Source: an uncultured Paracoccaceae bacterium
GTDB taxonomy: Bacteria > Pseudomonadota > Alphaproteobacteria > Rhodobacterales > Rhodobacteraceae
NCBI GenBank assembly: GCA_947489325.1
Contig: CANLDA010000001.1
Span: 248,001-312,000, forward strand
Direction of reading: 5' to 3'
DNA: 64,000 nucleotides
In this document: piece after piece, positions 7,970 through 15,603 of the stretch
Numbering within the stretch: the first letter of the stretch is position 1
Layout: the number at the start of each line of letters is the position of its first letter
Made by a program: the position numbers and the translations under genes
The notes under the pieces: generated by a model
Told to the model about the DNA's origin: nothing
Seen by the model: the letters and a program-made list of their open reading frames with translations, nothing else
The model's database searches: none

Positions 7970-9367
7970 ATGGACGGCAACTTCAACGAAAACGACCTGA
8001 GCAAGGTCATCAACGCCGACAAAGCAAATGTCTGGCACCACCTTATCCAGCATAAGCCATTTGAAACGAATGATCCTCGTATCATCGTCGAAGGCAAAGG
8101 CATGCGCGTCTGGGACCAGAACGGCAAGGAGTTCCTTGATGCCGTGTCCGGTGGTGTCTGGACCGTCAATGTTGGCTATGGCCGCGAATCAATCTGCGAC
8201 GCCGTACGCGACCAACTGATGAAACTGTGCTATTTCGCACAAACTGCTGGATCTATCCCCGGTGCATTGTTCGCCGAAAAGCTGATCGAAAAAATGCCCG
8301 GCATGAGCCGCGTTTATTACACCAACTCTGGTTCCGAAGCGAATGAGAAGGTGTTCAAAATGGTGCGCCAGCTCGCACACAGAAAACACGACGGCAAGAA
8401 AACCAAGATCCTGTATCGCGACCGCGACTATCATGGCTCCACTTTGGCAACCATGTCAGCCGGTGGTCAGGACGAACGCACCGCAGAATACGGTCCTTTC
8501 GCACCTGATTTCGTACGCGTCCCGCACTGCATGGAATACCGCAAGCACGAACTGGGTCTGGAACATCTGTCAGGTGCTGAATTCGGTCGTGCAGCCGCTG
8601 ATCAAATCGAAGAGGTTATCCTGCGCGAAGGCCCAGAAACCGTTGGCCTGCTGTGCTTGGAACCCGTCACTGCTGGCGGCGGCGTTATCGAGGCCCCCGA
8701 AGGATATTGGGAGCGCGTCAAAGAAATCTGCGACAAATACGAAATCTTGTTGCACATCGACGAAGTTGTCTGTGGCGTTGGCCGTACCGGTAAATGGTTT
8801 GGCTATCAACAGTATGGCATCGAGCCCGATTTCGTAACCATGGCCAAAGGTGTGGCATCCGGTTATGCAGCCATCGCATGCTGCGTCACCACCGAAGCTG
8901 TGTTTGACATGTTCAAAGACGATGCGGCTGACCCAATGAGCTATTTCCGCGACATCTCCACCTTTGGTGGCTGTACTGCAGGTCCAGCGGCCGCATTGGC
9001 CAACATGCAGATCATCGAAGATGAAAACCTGCTGGACAACTGCACCGCCATGGGCGAGCGCATGCTCAACAACCTGCGCGCCCTGATGGACAAGCACGAA
9101 GTCATTGGCGACGTGCGCGGCAAAGGTTTGTTCCTTGGTGTTGAACTGGTTGCAGATCGCGCCACCAAAGAGCCCGTCGCAGAAAAGCTCGGCCAGCAAG
9201 TGGTTGCCGAATGCGGTGCCCAAGGTGTGATCATTGGTGTGACCAACCGTTCCATCCCTGATCGCAACAACACCCTGTGTTTCAGCCCCGCGCTGATTGC
9301 CACAGCAGATGACATCGACGCGATCACCAACGCAGTTGATAACGCCCTGACCAAAGTCTTCGGCTAA
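7970..9367 (+). CDS. tpa: Taurine:pyruvate aminotransferase
   Basis: Converts taurine and pyruvate to sulfoacetaldehyde and L-alanine, the first cytoplasmic step of taurine dissimilation. It is a class III PLP-dependent aminotransferase of 465 residues. The ATG at 7970 is preferred over a GTG at 7961 because a GAGG ribosome binding site sits 8 bases upstream of it, and because MDGNFNENDLSKV matches the usual Tpa N-terminus. The PLP-binding region shows HIDEVVCGVGRTGKWFG, and the Schiff-base lysine is K293 in TMAKGVASGYA. The gene ends in a strong terminator, so it forms its own transcript under the TauR-like site upstream. Taurine transport genes are not in this window. Confidence 0.93.
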   Translation: MDGNFNENDLSKVINADKANVWHHLIQHKPFETNDPRIIVEGKGMRVWDQNGKEFLDAVSGGVWTVNVGYGRESICDAVRDQLMKLCYFAQTAGSIPGALFAEKLIEKMPGMSRVYYTNSGSEANEKVFKMVRQLAHRKHDGKKTKILYRDRDYHGSTLATMSAGGQDERTAEYGPFAPDFVRVPHCMEYRKHELGLEHLSGAEFGRAAADQIEEVILREGPETVGLLCLEPVTAGGGVIEAPEGYWERVKEICDKYEILLHIDEVVCGVGRTGKWFGYQQYGIEPDFVTMAKGVASGYAAIACCVTTEAVFDMFKDDAADPMSYFRDISTFGGCTAGPAAALANMQIIEDENLLDNCTAMGERMLNNLRALMDKHEVIGDVRGKGLFLGVELVADRATKEPVAEKLGQQVVAECGAQGVIIGVTNRSIPDRNNTLCFSPALIATADDIDAITNAVDNALTKVFG

Positions 9368-9390
9368 GTCACTCCGTTTGCGTTATGATC

Positions 9391-9422
9391 CGCCCGCGCC
9401 TTAAGGGCGCGGGCGTGGTTTT
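9391..9422 (+). terminator. Rho-independent terminator of tpa
   Basis: A perfect 10-bp GC stem (9391-9400 with 9406-9415) and a TTAAG loop are followed by TGGTTTTT. A second, imperfect hairpin with a GCCCC/GGGGC core follows at about 9420-9450. Confidence 0.85.
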
Positions 9423-9495
9423 TCTGGCCCCTCCGCGGGGGCAGGAAAACCAACCACACTCAGTCAACCCAACATGATTATTCAAGAGACTTGCC

Positions 9496-10083
9496 ATGTG
9501 GCCACAACCCATCACCCTTTGCGGCACTCATGCAAAGCTGACCCCCCTCAGCTATGCCCATCTGCCTGCGCTGCAAAAAGCGGCGACAACCGGGGATTTG
9601 CACAAGCTTTGGTACACAACGGTTCCTGCTCCGCTTGATATGGAACGCGACATCGCACGGCGGTTGGAATTGCAAGCCCAAGGCAACATGCTGCCCTTTA
9701 CCGTGATGACCCCGGACGGCACTCCGGTTGGCATGACCACATTCATGAATATTGATGCCGTCAACAAACGACTGGAAATTGGATCCACCTGGTATGCCTC
9801 AACGGTTCAACGCACCGGCCTGAACACAGAGGCAAAATGCATGCTTCTGACCTACGCCTTCGAGGTCAACGACTGTATCGCTGTCGAATTTCGCACGCAT
9901 TTCATGAACCAACAATCGCGCCGCGCCATCGAACGCCTTGGCGCCAAATTGGATGGTGTATTGCGAAATCACATGGTTATGAGCGATGGAACGTTGCGCG
10001 ACACCGCCGTGTATTCGATTCTTGCCCATGAATGGCCCGCTGTTCGATCCAACCTGCAATGGCGACTGGAGAAAACCCACTGA
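9496..10083 (+). CDS. GNAT family N-acetyltransferase (RimJ/RimL type)
   Basis: A 195-residue protein with the GNAT fold of the RimJ/RimL/Yhhy type. A conserved strand reads FTVMTPDGTPVGMTTFMNID, then the acceptor-side region with RLEIGSTWY, then the acetyl-CoA-binding helix area around NTEAKCMLLTYAFE. The C-terminal NQQSRRAIERLGAKLDG is the classic N-x(5)-IxxLGAxxxG ending. The substrate is unknown. It sits between tpa and tauR but after a terminator, so it needs its own promoter or read-through. The ribosome binding site is poor. A role in taurine metabolism is not supported by sequence. Confidence 0.85.
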   Translation: MWPQPITLCGTHAKLTPLSYAHLPALQKAATTGDLHKLWYTTVPAPLDMERDIARRLELQAQGNMLPFTVMTPDGTPVGMTTFMNIDAVNKRLEIGSTWYASTVQRTGLNTEAKCMLLTYAFEVNDCIAVEFRTHFMNQQSRRAIERLGAKLDGVLRNHMVMSDGTLRDTAVYSILAHEWPAVRSNLQWRLEKTH

Positions 10084-10192
10084 TTTCCTTACACCCGCAC
10101 CACCAACCGCCTGATCGTGCCTCCAAATCCCGCATTGTACGCAAAAATCGCGGACGAATTCACCCCTCCACAAGACCAGATTGTAACACGTC

Positions 10193-10205
10193 TATATCCA
10201 GAGTA
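10193..10205 (+). promoter_or_regulatory. 13-base motif shared with the xsc promoter
   Basis: TATATCCAGAGTA occurs here, 10 bases before the tauR start, and again at 11759-11771 before xsc. On the other strand it reads TACTCTGGATATA, containing a CTGGA half-site like the TauR motif. It may be a TauR autoregulation site. Confidence 0.5.
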
Positions 10206-10214
10206 CGCTAAGCC

Positions 10215-11672
10215 ATGGCCATCTCAGTCGATACCTTCTTTCTGAACCCTCAGTTTCAGGGAACGCTGCAATCTCAGATTCAGCAAATGATTGCCGAAGG
10301 CATCCTGTCAGGACGCTTTCGCAAGGGCGAAAAGCTGCCGTCTACCCGCAAGCTGGCACGCCATTTAGGGGTCAGTCGGATTACGGTCACGCTCGCCTAT
10401 ACGGAATTACTGGCAAATGATTACCTGACGTCACGGGGTCGATCTGGATACTTTGTCTCTGAAAACGCCCCCGAACCTCCGCAATTCACGCCATTGGAAC
10501 ACAAAGAGGATTCCGTGGAATGGACCCGCGCCATTGGGCGACGTTTCACGGGCGGAGACACACCAAGCAAGCCACAAGACTGGGCAAAATTCAGGTTCCC
10601 ATTTATCTATGGGCAGACCGATCCAACACTGTTTGATCACGCCAACTGGCGCCTTTGCGCCATTCAGGCATTGGGCCAAAAAGACTTCACTTCGCTGACC
10701 ACGGATTATTACGACCAAGATGATCCGCGCCTGATTGAATTCATCGTACGCCACACCTTGCCGCGCCGCGGTATCATTGCCCGCCCCGAGGAAATCCTGA
10801 TCACTCTGGGGGCGCAAAACGCTCTATGGATGACCTCTCAGATTTTGCTAACTCAGCGTCGAATGGCCTCTATTGAAGATCCTTGTTATCATGGCCTTCG
10901 CGATATTCTGACGCAATCACGCTGTCATGTTGCGCCTTTGCCTGTGGATCGTGACGGGCTGCCACCCAATACAATTCCACCGCAAACCGATGTGATTTTC
11001 ACCACGCCCAGCCATCAATGCCCCACCACCGCAACCATGCCGATGGAACGTCGCAAAGCCTTGCTTGCCCGCGCGCGCGAGTTGGATGCGTTGATTGTCG
11101 AGGATGACTATGAATTCGAAATGTCATTCCTGCGCGCGCCCTCGCCCGCATTGAAATCATTGGATACCGACGGGCGCGTGATTTACATCGGCAGCTTTTC
11201 GAAATCTATTTTTCCGGGGCTGCGCCTTGGCTATCTTGTCGGCTCCGAAAGCTTCATCCGAGAGGCCCGCGCCTTACGCGCCTCTGTCTTGCGTCATCCG
11301 CCGGGCCACACCATGCGAACAGCGGCTTATTTTTTGTCACTTGGGCACTATGACGCTTTGATCAGACGTATTCGCAAATCCCTCAAAGAACGGCGTGAGG
11401 TAATGGAAGGCGCGATTCATCAGCACGGTCTGGAAATCGCCGGACAAGGTGCGCATGGTGGATCTTCCTTTTGGATGCGCGCGCCAGAAGGCACAGATAC
11501 CGAAAAGCTGGCACAAAGATTGCAAGCCAAAGGCGTCTTGATAGAGCCAGGGAAGCCCTTTTTTCATGGCACGGGGCGTTTCCGCAATTATTACCGCCTC
11601 GCATATTCTTCGATCCCTACAGAACGGATCCCTCAGGGCATCGCACATATCGCCGAAACGATAGCGAAATAA
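10215..11672 (+). CDS. tauR: MocR-type transcriptional regulator of taurine catabolism
   Basis: A 485-residue protein made of an N-terminal GntR winged helix (about residues 15-80, including LPSTRKLARHLGVSRITVTLAYTELLANDYL) and a C-terminal class I aminotransferase-like domain. The PLP lysine is visible in YIGSFSKSIFPGLRLGYLVG, so the domain can bind PLP. This is the MocR architecture. TauR of Rhodobacter capsulatus has the same design and activates tpa and xsc in response to taurine. Placement between tpa and xsc and the CTGGMC repeats before both genes support the name. A strong hairpin with flanking A and T tracts closes the gene. Confidence 0.85.
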   Translation: MAISVDTFFLNPQFQGTLQSQIQQMIAEGILSGRFRKGEKLPSTRKLARHLGVSRITVTLAYTELLANDYLTSRGRSGYFVSENAPEPPQFTPLEHKEDSVEWTRAIGRRFTGGDTPSKPQDWAKFRFPFIYGQTDPTLFDHANWRLCAIQALGQKDFTSLTTDYYDQDDPRLIEFIVRHTLPRRGIIARPEEILITLGAQNALWMTSQILLTQRRMASIEDPCYHGLRDILTQSRCHVAPLPVDRDGLPPNTIPPQTDVIFTTPSHQCPTTATMPMERRKALLARARELDALIVEDDYEFEMSFLRAPSPALKSLDTDGRVIYIGSFSKSIFPGLRLGYLVGSESFIREARALRASVLRHPPGHTMRTAAYFLSLGHYDALIRRIRKSLKERREVMEGAIHQHGLEIAGQGAHGGSSFWMRAPEGTDTEKLAQRLQAKGVLIEPGKPFFHGTGRFRNYYRLAYSSIPTERIPQGIAHIAETIAK

Positions 11673-11697
11673 CTCACCCTTACGGATTTCCAACGGA

Positions 11698-11734
11698 AAA
11701 ATCCTGCTGATCACGATGCATTCAGCAGGATTTT
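11698..11734 (+). terminator. Terminator of tauR
   Basis: A 13-bp perfect stem (11698-11710 with 11722-11734) and 11-base loop. The 3' arm ends in TTTT and the 5' arm begins in AAAA, giving it an almost bidirectional form. Confidence 0.75.
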
Positions 11735-11751
11735 CGCTGCGTGCAGACAAA

Positions 11752-11839
11752 CTGGACATATATCCAGAGTATTTTTCATTTTGGACCTATTGCGCATTTT
11801 CTTCTGGCCCTAACCGACTCTGGCACAACTCAATATTCT
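11752..11839 (+). promoter_or_regulatory. Probable TauR operator and promoter of xsc
   Basis: CTGGACATAT (11752), TTGGACCTAT (11781) and CTGGCCCTAA (11804) repeat in the same direction, the last two 23 bases apart. CTGGA and TCCAG also form an inverted repeat at 11752-11767. A TATTCT hexamer at 11834-11839 could be the -10 element, with the last repeat abutting the -35 position. The arrangement is like that before tpa. Confidence 0.6.
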
Positions 11840-11900
11840 GCATCAGATTTCGCTTTTCTCCCGAAAAGCTTCAATTTCCAAATCAGGAGCGCAATACGCC

Positions 11901-13673
11901 ATGAAAATGACCACCGAAGAAGCGTTTGTAAAAACGCTGCAGATGCACGGCATTCAACATGCTTTCGGCATCATCGGCTCTGCAATGATGCCAATTTCCG
12001 ACATCTTCGAAGATGCCGGAATAAACTTCTGGGATTGTGCCCACGAAGGCTCTGGCGGCATGATGGCGGATGGCTACACTCGTGCCACCGGCAAGATGTC
12101 CATGATGATCGCGCAAAACGGCCCCGGCATCACCAACTTTGTGACCGCCGTCAAAACCGCATATTGGAACCACACCCCGCTGCTGCTGGTCACACCGCAA
12201 GCTGCGAACAAGACCATGGGTCAGGGCGGTTTCCAGGAAATGGAACAAATGCGTATGTTCTCTGATTGCGTTTGCTATCAGGAAGAAGTGCGTGACCCAA
12301 CACGTATGGCCGAAGTACTGAACCGCGTCATCATGCAAGCCAAGCGCAACTCGGCTCCTGCTCAAATCAACGTACCACGTGATTATTTCACTCAGGTTGT
12401 TGATATTGAACTGCCTGCGATCGTTGACTTTGAGCTGCCTTCTGGTGGTGCGGATGCCGTCAACCAAGCAGCAGACCTGCTGTCAAACGCAAAATTCCCG
12501 GTCATTCTGAACGGCGCTGGTGTTGTTATCGGTGGCGCAATCCCGTCCTCGATGGCCTTGGCAGAACGTCTGGACGCACCCGTTTGCGTTGGCTACCAGC
12601 ACAACGATGCCTTCCCTGGTTCGCACCCACTGTTTGCAGGTCCTCTGGGCTATAACGGCTCTAAGGCCGGCATGGAGCTGATCTCTAAGGCAGACGTCGT
12701 ATTGTGCCTTGGCACACGTTTGAACCCGTTCTCAACACTGCCAGGTTACGGCATTGATTACTGGCCAACAGACGCGAAAATCATTCAGGTAGACATCAAC
12801 CCTGACCGTATCGGCCTGACAAAGAAAGTCAGCGTTGGCATCGTCGGTGACGCAAAAACCGTTGCAGACTCTATCCTCGAAAAGCTGTCCGGCACCGCAG
12901 GTGACGAAGGCCGCACCGAGCGCAAATCCCTGATTGCCACCACCAAATCCGCATGGGCACAAGAACTGTCCTCCATGGATGACGAGCAGGACGATCCCGG
13001 CACCACATGGAACCAACGTGCGCGCGCAGACAAACCTGATTGGATGTCTCCACGTCGTGCATGGCGTGCCATTCAAGCAGCGCTGCCAACCGACGCAATC
13101 ATTTCTTCGGACATCGGCAACAACTGCGCAATCGGTAACGCTTATCCTTCCTTTGAGGATGGCCGCAAATATCTGGCGCCCGGCCTGTTTGGCCCTTGTG
13201 GTTATGGCCTGCCAGCGGTTGTTGGTGCGAAAATCGGCTGCCCTGACGTTCCGGTTGTTGGCTTCTCTGGCGATGGCGCCTTTGGTATCGCTGTCACCGA
13301 GCTGACCGCGATTGGCCGCGAAGAATGGCCCGCCGTAACTCAGGTTGTTTTCCGTAACTATCAGTGGGGTGCTGAAAAGCGTAACTCTACTCTGTGGTTC
13401 GACGACAACTTTGTTGGCACCGAGCTGGACACACAGGTGTCTTATGCCGGTATCGCCAATGCATGTGGCCTGAAAGGCGTTGTTGCCCGCACTATGGACG
13501 AACTGACCGACGCCCTGCGTCAAGCATGCGAAGACCAGAAAAAAGGCATCACCACCCTGATCGAAGCCATGATCAACCAAGAGCTGGGCGAACCTTTCCG
13601 CCGTGACGCGATGAAAAATCCTGTCGCTGTGGCTGGCATCAGCAAAGACGACATGCGCGAACAGCAGGTCTGA
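11901..13673 (+). CDS. xsc: Sulfoacetaldehyde acetyltransferase
   Basis: A thiamine-diphosphate enzyme that splits sulfoacetaldehyde with phosphate into acetyl phosphate and sulfite. It has 590 residues, the normal size. The N-terminal ThDP pyrimidine domain contains the cofactor-activating glutamate in CAHEGSGGMMADGYTRATG. The C-terminal domain has the GDG motif, GFSGDGAFGIAVTELTAIG, ending in the expected NYQWGAEKRN. The start ATG 11901 follows an AGGAG site. Three CTGG-type repeats lie upstream. A TauE-like exporter starts three bases after its stop, and pta follows, so both products (sulfite and acetyl phosphate) are handled by the next genes. Identification is firm. Confidence 0.95.
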   Translation: MKMTTEEAFVKTLQMHGIQHAFGIIGSAMMPISDIFEDAGINFWDCAHEGSGGMMADGYTRATGKMSMMIAQNGPGITNFVTAVKTAYWNHTPLLLVTPQAANKTMGQGGFQEMEQMRMFSDCVCYQEEVRDPTRMAEVLNRVIMQAKRNSAPAQINVPRDYFTQVVDIELPAIVDFELPSGGADAVNQAADLLSNAKFPVILNGAGVVIGGAIPSSMALAERLDAPVCVGYQHNDAFPGSHPLFAGPLGYNGSKAGMELISKADVVLCLGTRLNPFSTLPGYGIDYWPTDAKIIQVDINPDRIGLTKKVSVGIVGDAKTVADSILEKLSGTAGDEGRTERKSLIATTKSAWAQELSSMDDEQDDPGTTWNQRARADKPDWMSPRRAWRAIQAALPTDAIISSDIGNNCAIGNAYPSFEDGRKYLAPGLFGPCGYGLPAVVGAKIGCPDVPVVGFSGDGAFGIAVTELTAIGREEWPAVTQVVFRNYQWGAEKRNSTLWFDDNFVGTELDTQVSYAGIANACGLKGVVARTMDELTDALRQACEDQKKGITTLIEAMINQELGEPFRRDAMKNPVAVAGISKDDMREQQV

Positions 13674-13676
13674 TCT

Positions 13677-14423
13677 ATGACTCTGCCCTTTGACCTAACT
13701 TCAGGCCAAGGGGCCTTTTTGGCCGCCGCTTTATTTGCGGCGGCCTTTATCCGAGGGTTCTCGGGTTTCGGATTTTCCGCAATTTTCATTATTCTGGCCG
13801 CGTTGATCATCAATCCGCTTCCGTTGATCCCGGTTATCTTTTCCTGTGAAATTCTCATGACCGTTTTTCAGGCTCGTGGCATCCGCCCACATGTGGACTG
13901 GAAACGTGTTATGGCCCTGCTGATCGGTTCAGCCATTGCCATTGTGCCCGCAGTTGCCATCATGGCCCGTCTTGGCGAACAAGAAGCGCGCATCGCAATT
14001 TCCTGCCTGATCCTTGTCCTTAGCCTGATCTTGCTAAGTGGCTGGCAGTTGAAACGCCCGATTGGGCGCAGTGGCAACATGGGTGTCGGCGTTATTGCCG
14101 GCATCGCCAACAGCGCAGGCGTCGGCGGTCTGCCGGTTGCCGCCTTCCTGACCGCACAGCCGATCCCGGCGAATGTGTTTCGGGCCACCATGATTGTATT
14201 TCTGACAGGAATTGACCTGATGTCTTTGCCCGTTATGGCATCACATGGCCTTGTTGGCCCTGGAACACTTGGCGGCATTGCTTTGGCCTTTCCCATCCTG
14301 AGCTTGGGTATCTGGGTGGGCAGCCGGGGGTTTTCCAACGCCTCCTCACACCAATTTCGTAAAGTAATTGTCCTGCTGCTGGTGGTGTTATCATCGTTGA
14401 ACATCGCGCGGGTGCTGGCATGA
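13677..14423 (+). CDS. TauE/SafE family sulfite exporter-like permease
   Basis: A 248-residue integral membrane protein with about seven or eight hydrophobic segments. The N-terminal IRGFSGFGFSA and mid-protein GIANSAGVGGLPVAAFL are the two related glycine-rich repeats of the TauE/SafE family. Members adjacent to xsc are proposed to export sulfite or sulfoacetate. The gene starts three bases after xsc, so it is translated from the same message. Because soeABC for sulfite oxidation lies just downstream, the cell seems able both to excrete and to oxidise the sulfite made by Xsc. The exact substrate has not been read from sequence. Confidence 0.85.
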   Translation: MTLPFDLTSGQGAFLAAALFAAAFIRGFSGFGFSAIFIILAALIINPLPLIPVIFSCEILMTVFQARGIRPHVDWKRVMALLIGSAIAIVPAVAIMARLGEQEARIAISCLILVLSLILLSGWQLKRPIGRSGNMGVGVIAGIANSAGVGGLPVAAFLTAQPIPANVFRATMIVFLTGIDLMSLPVMASHGLVGPGTLGGIALAFPILSLGIWVGSRGFSNASSHQFRKVIVLLLVVLSSLNIARVLA

Positions 14424-14469
14424 TCAATCGCCCTTTCTTTCACATCTCAAAACAGGATCATGCGCACAC

Positions 14470-15471
14470 ATGACACTTTCCCCCCTTGATCTGCTGCGCA
14501 GCGAACCCGCCGCGACCCGCCCTGTTGTCTCCCTCAGCGAGGGCAGCGATCCCCGCGTGGTCGCAGGCGCCGTGGCAGCACATGCCGCGGGTATTTCAGA
14601 TGTTATCCTTGTTGGGAACGCAGATGAAATCCGCGCGGAATTGGCCGCACAGGGCACAGCCGAAAGCGCAGGCATCGCCCTACATGACCCGATGCAATCT
14701 CCTCTGACCAATGAGTTTTCTGCCGCGTTCCACGCCTTGCGCAGACACAAAGGTGTGGATGAGGCAAAGGCCCTTGCAGCCGTACAAACTCCGCTTGTTT
14801 ATGCCGCGATGCTGGTGCGCGAAGGTCACGCCACCGGAACCGTTGGTGGTGCAGTGGCGACCACATCCGACGTTGTGCGCACCGCCATTCAGGTTATCGG
14901 CAAAGCACCGGATGCTGCGATGGTATCCTCTTTCTTTCTGATGCTGCCACCCGAAGGTGGACGTGCGATGCTGTATTCAGATTGTGGTCTGGTGATTGAC
15001 CCATCCACAGATGACCTTGTCGCCATTGCCAGTGCCTCTGCAAAATCTTGCCGCGCCTTGATGCGTACCGAACCACAAATCGCGATGCTGTCCTTTTCCA
15101 CCAAGGGCAGCGCTAAACATGCCGCGATCGACAAGGTTACGCAGGCGACTGCCAAGCTGCAAACGGATCACCCTGATCTGAACGTGGATGGTGAGTTGCA
15201 GTTTGATGCGGCTTTTGTTCCCGACATTGGTGCGCGCAAATCGCCCGACTCATCTGTGGCAGGCCACGCCAACGTCATGATTTTTCCAAATCTGGATGCG
15301 GGTAATATCGGCTATAAAATCACGCAACGCCTTGGCGGATACGCGGCCATCGGTCCCGTTCTCCAGGGGCTTGCCCATCCTGCCAATGACCTGTCGCGCG
15401 GCTGTGTGGCAGAGGATGTCACCCAAATGATCGCGGTCACAATTTTGCAAGCTGCAAGCCAGTCTGAGTAA
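14470..15471 (+). CDS. pta: Phosphate acetyltransferase
   Basis: Converts acetyl phosphate from Xsc to acetyl-CoA. The protein has 333 residues, the short single-domain form typical of taurine clusters, without the long N-terminal domain of the enterobacterial enzyme. Conserved segments include SEGSDPRVVAGA, GTVGGAVATTSDVVRTAIQVIG, SSFFLMLP and the C-terminal PNLDAGNIGYKITQRLGGYAAIGPVLQGL with the family PIxxG-like end. It lies 46 bases after the exporter in the xsc transcript. No ackA is nearby, so carbon is directed to acetyl-CoA rather than acetate here. Confidence 0.92.
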   Translation: MTLSPLDLLRSEPAATRPVVSLSEGSDPRVVAGAVAAHAAGISDVILVGNADEIRAELAAQGTAESAGIALHDPMQSPLTNEFSAAFHALRRHKGVDEAKALAAVQTPLVYAAMLVREGHATGTVGGAVATTSDVVRTAIQVIGKAPDAAMVSSFFLMLPPEGGRAMLYSDCGLVIDPSTDDLVAIASASAKSCRALMRTEPQIAMLSFSTKGSAKHAAIDKVTQATAKLQTDHPDLNVDGELQFDAAFVPDIGARKSPDSSVAGHANVMIFPNLDAGNIGYKITQRLGGYAAIGPVLQGLAHPANDLSRGCVAEDVTQMIAVTILQAASQSE

Positions 15472-15603
15472 CCAAAACAGGTAAACTTCCCAGCATCATG
15501 CAAAAATCAACCACATGATTTTGAGAAATGCACCACAGTAAGAATTTTATCGCCACGCGCCATTTTCTGTCCTAGCGTGCGCGAAACCAACAAGGAGCCG
15601 GGC

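Noticed and set aside
15503-15522. FNR-type site before soeA
   Set aside because: AAAATCA and TGATTTT form a 7-bp inverted repeat, but the half-sites point the wrong way for TTGAT-N4-ATCAA. At best it is a weak hairpin after pta.
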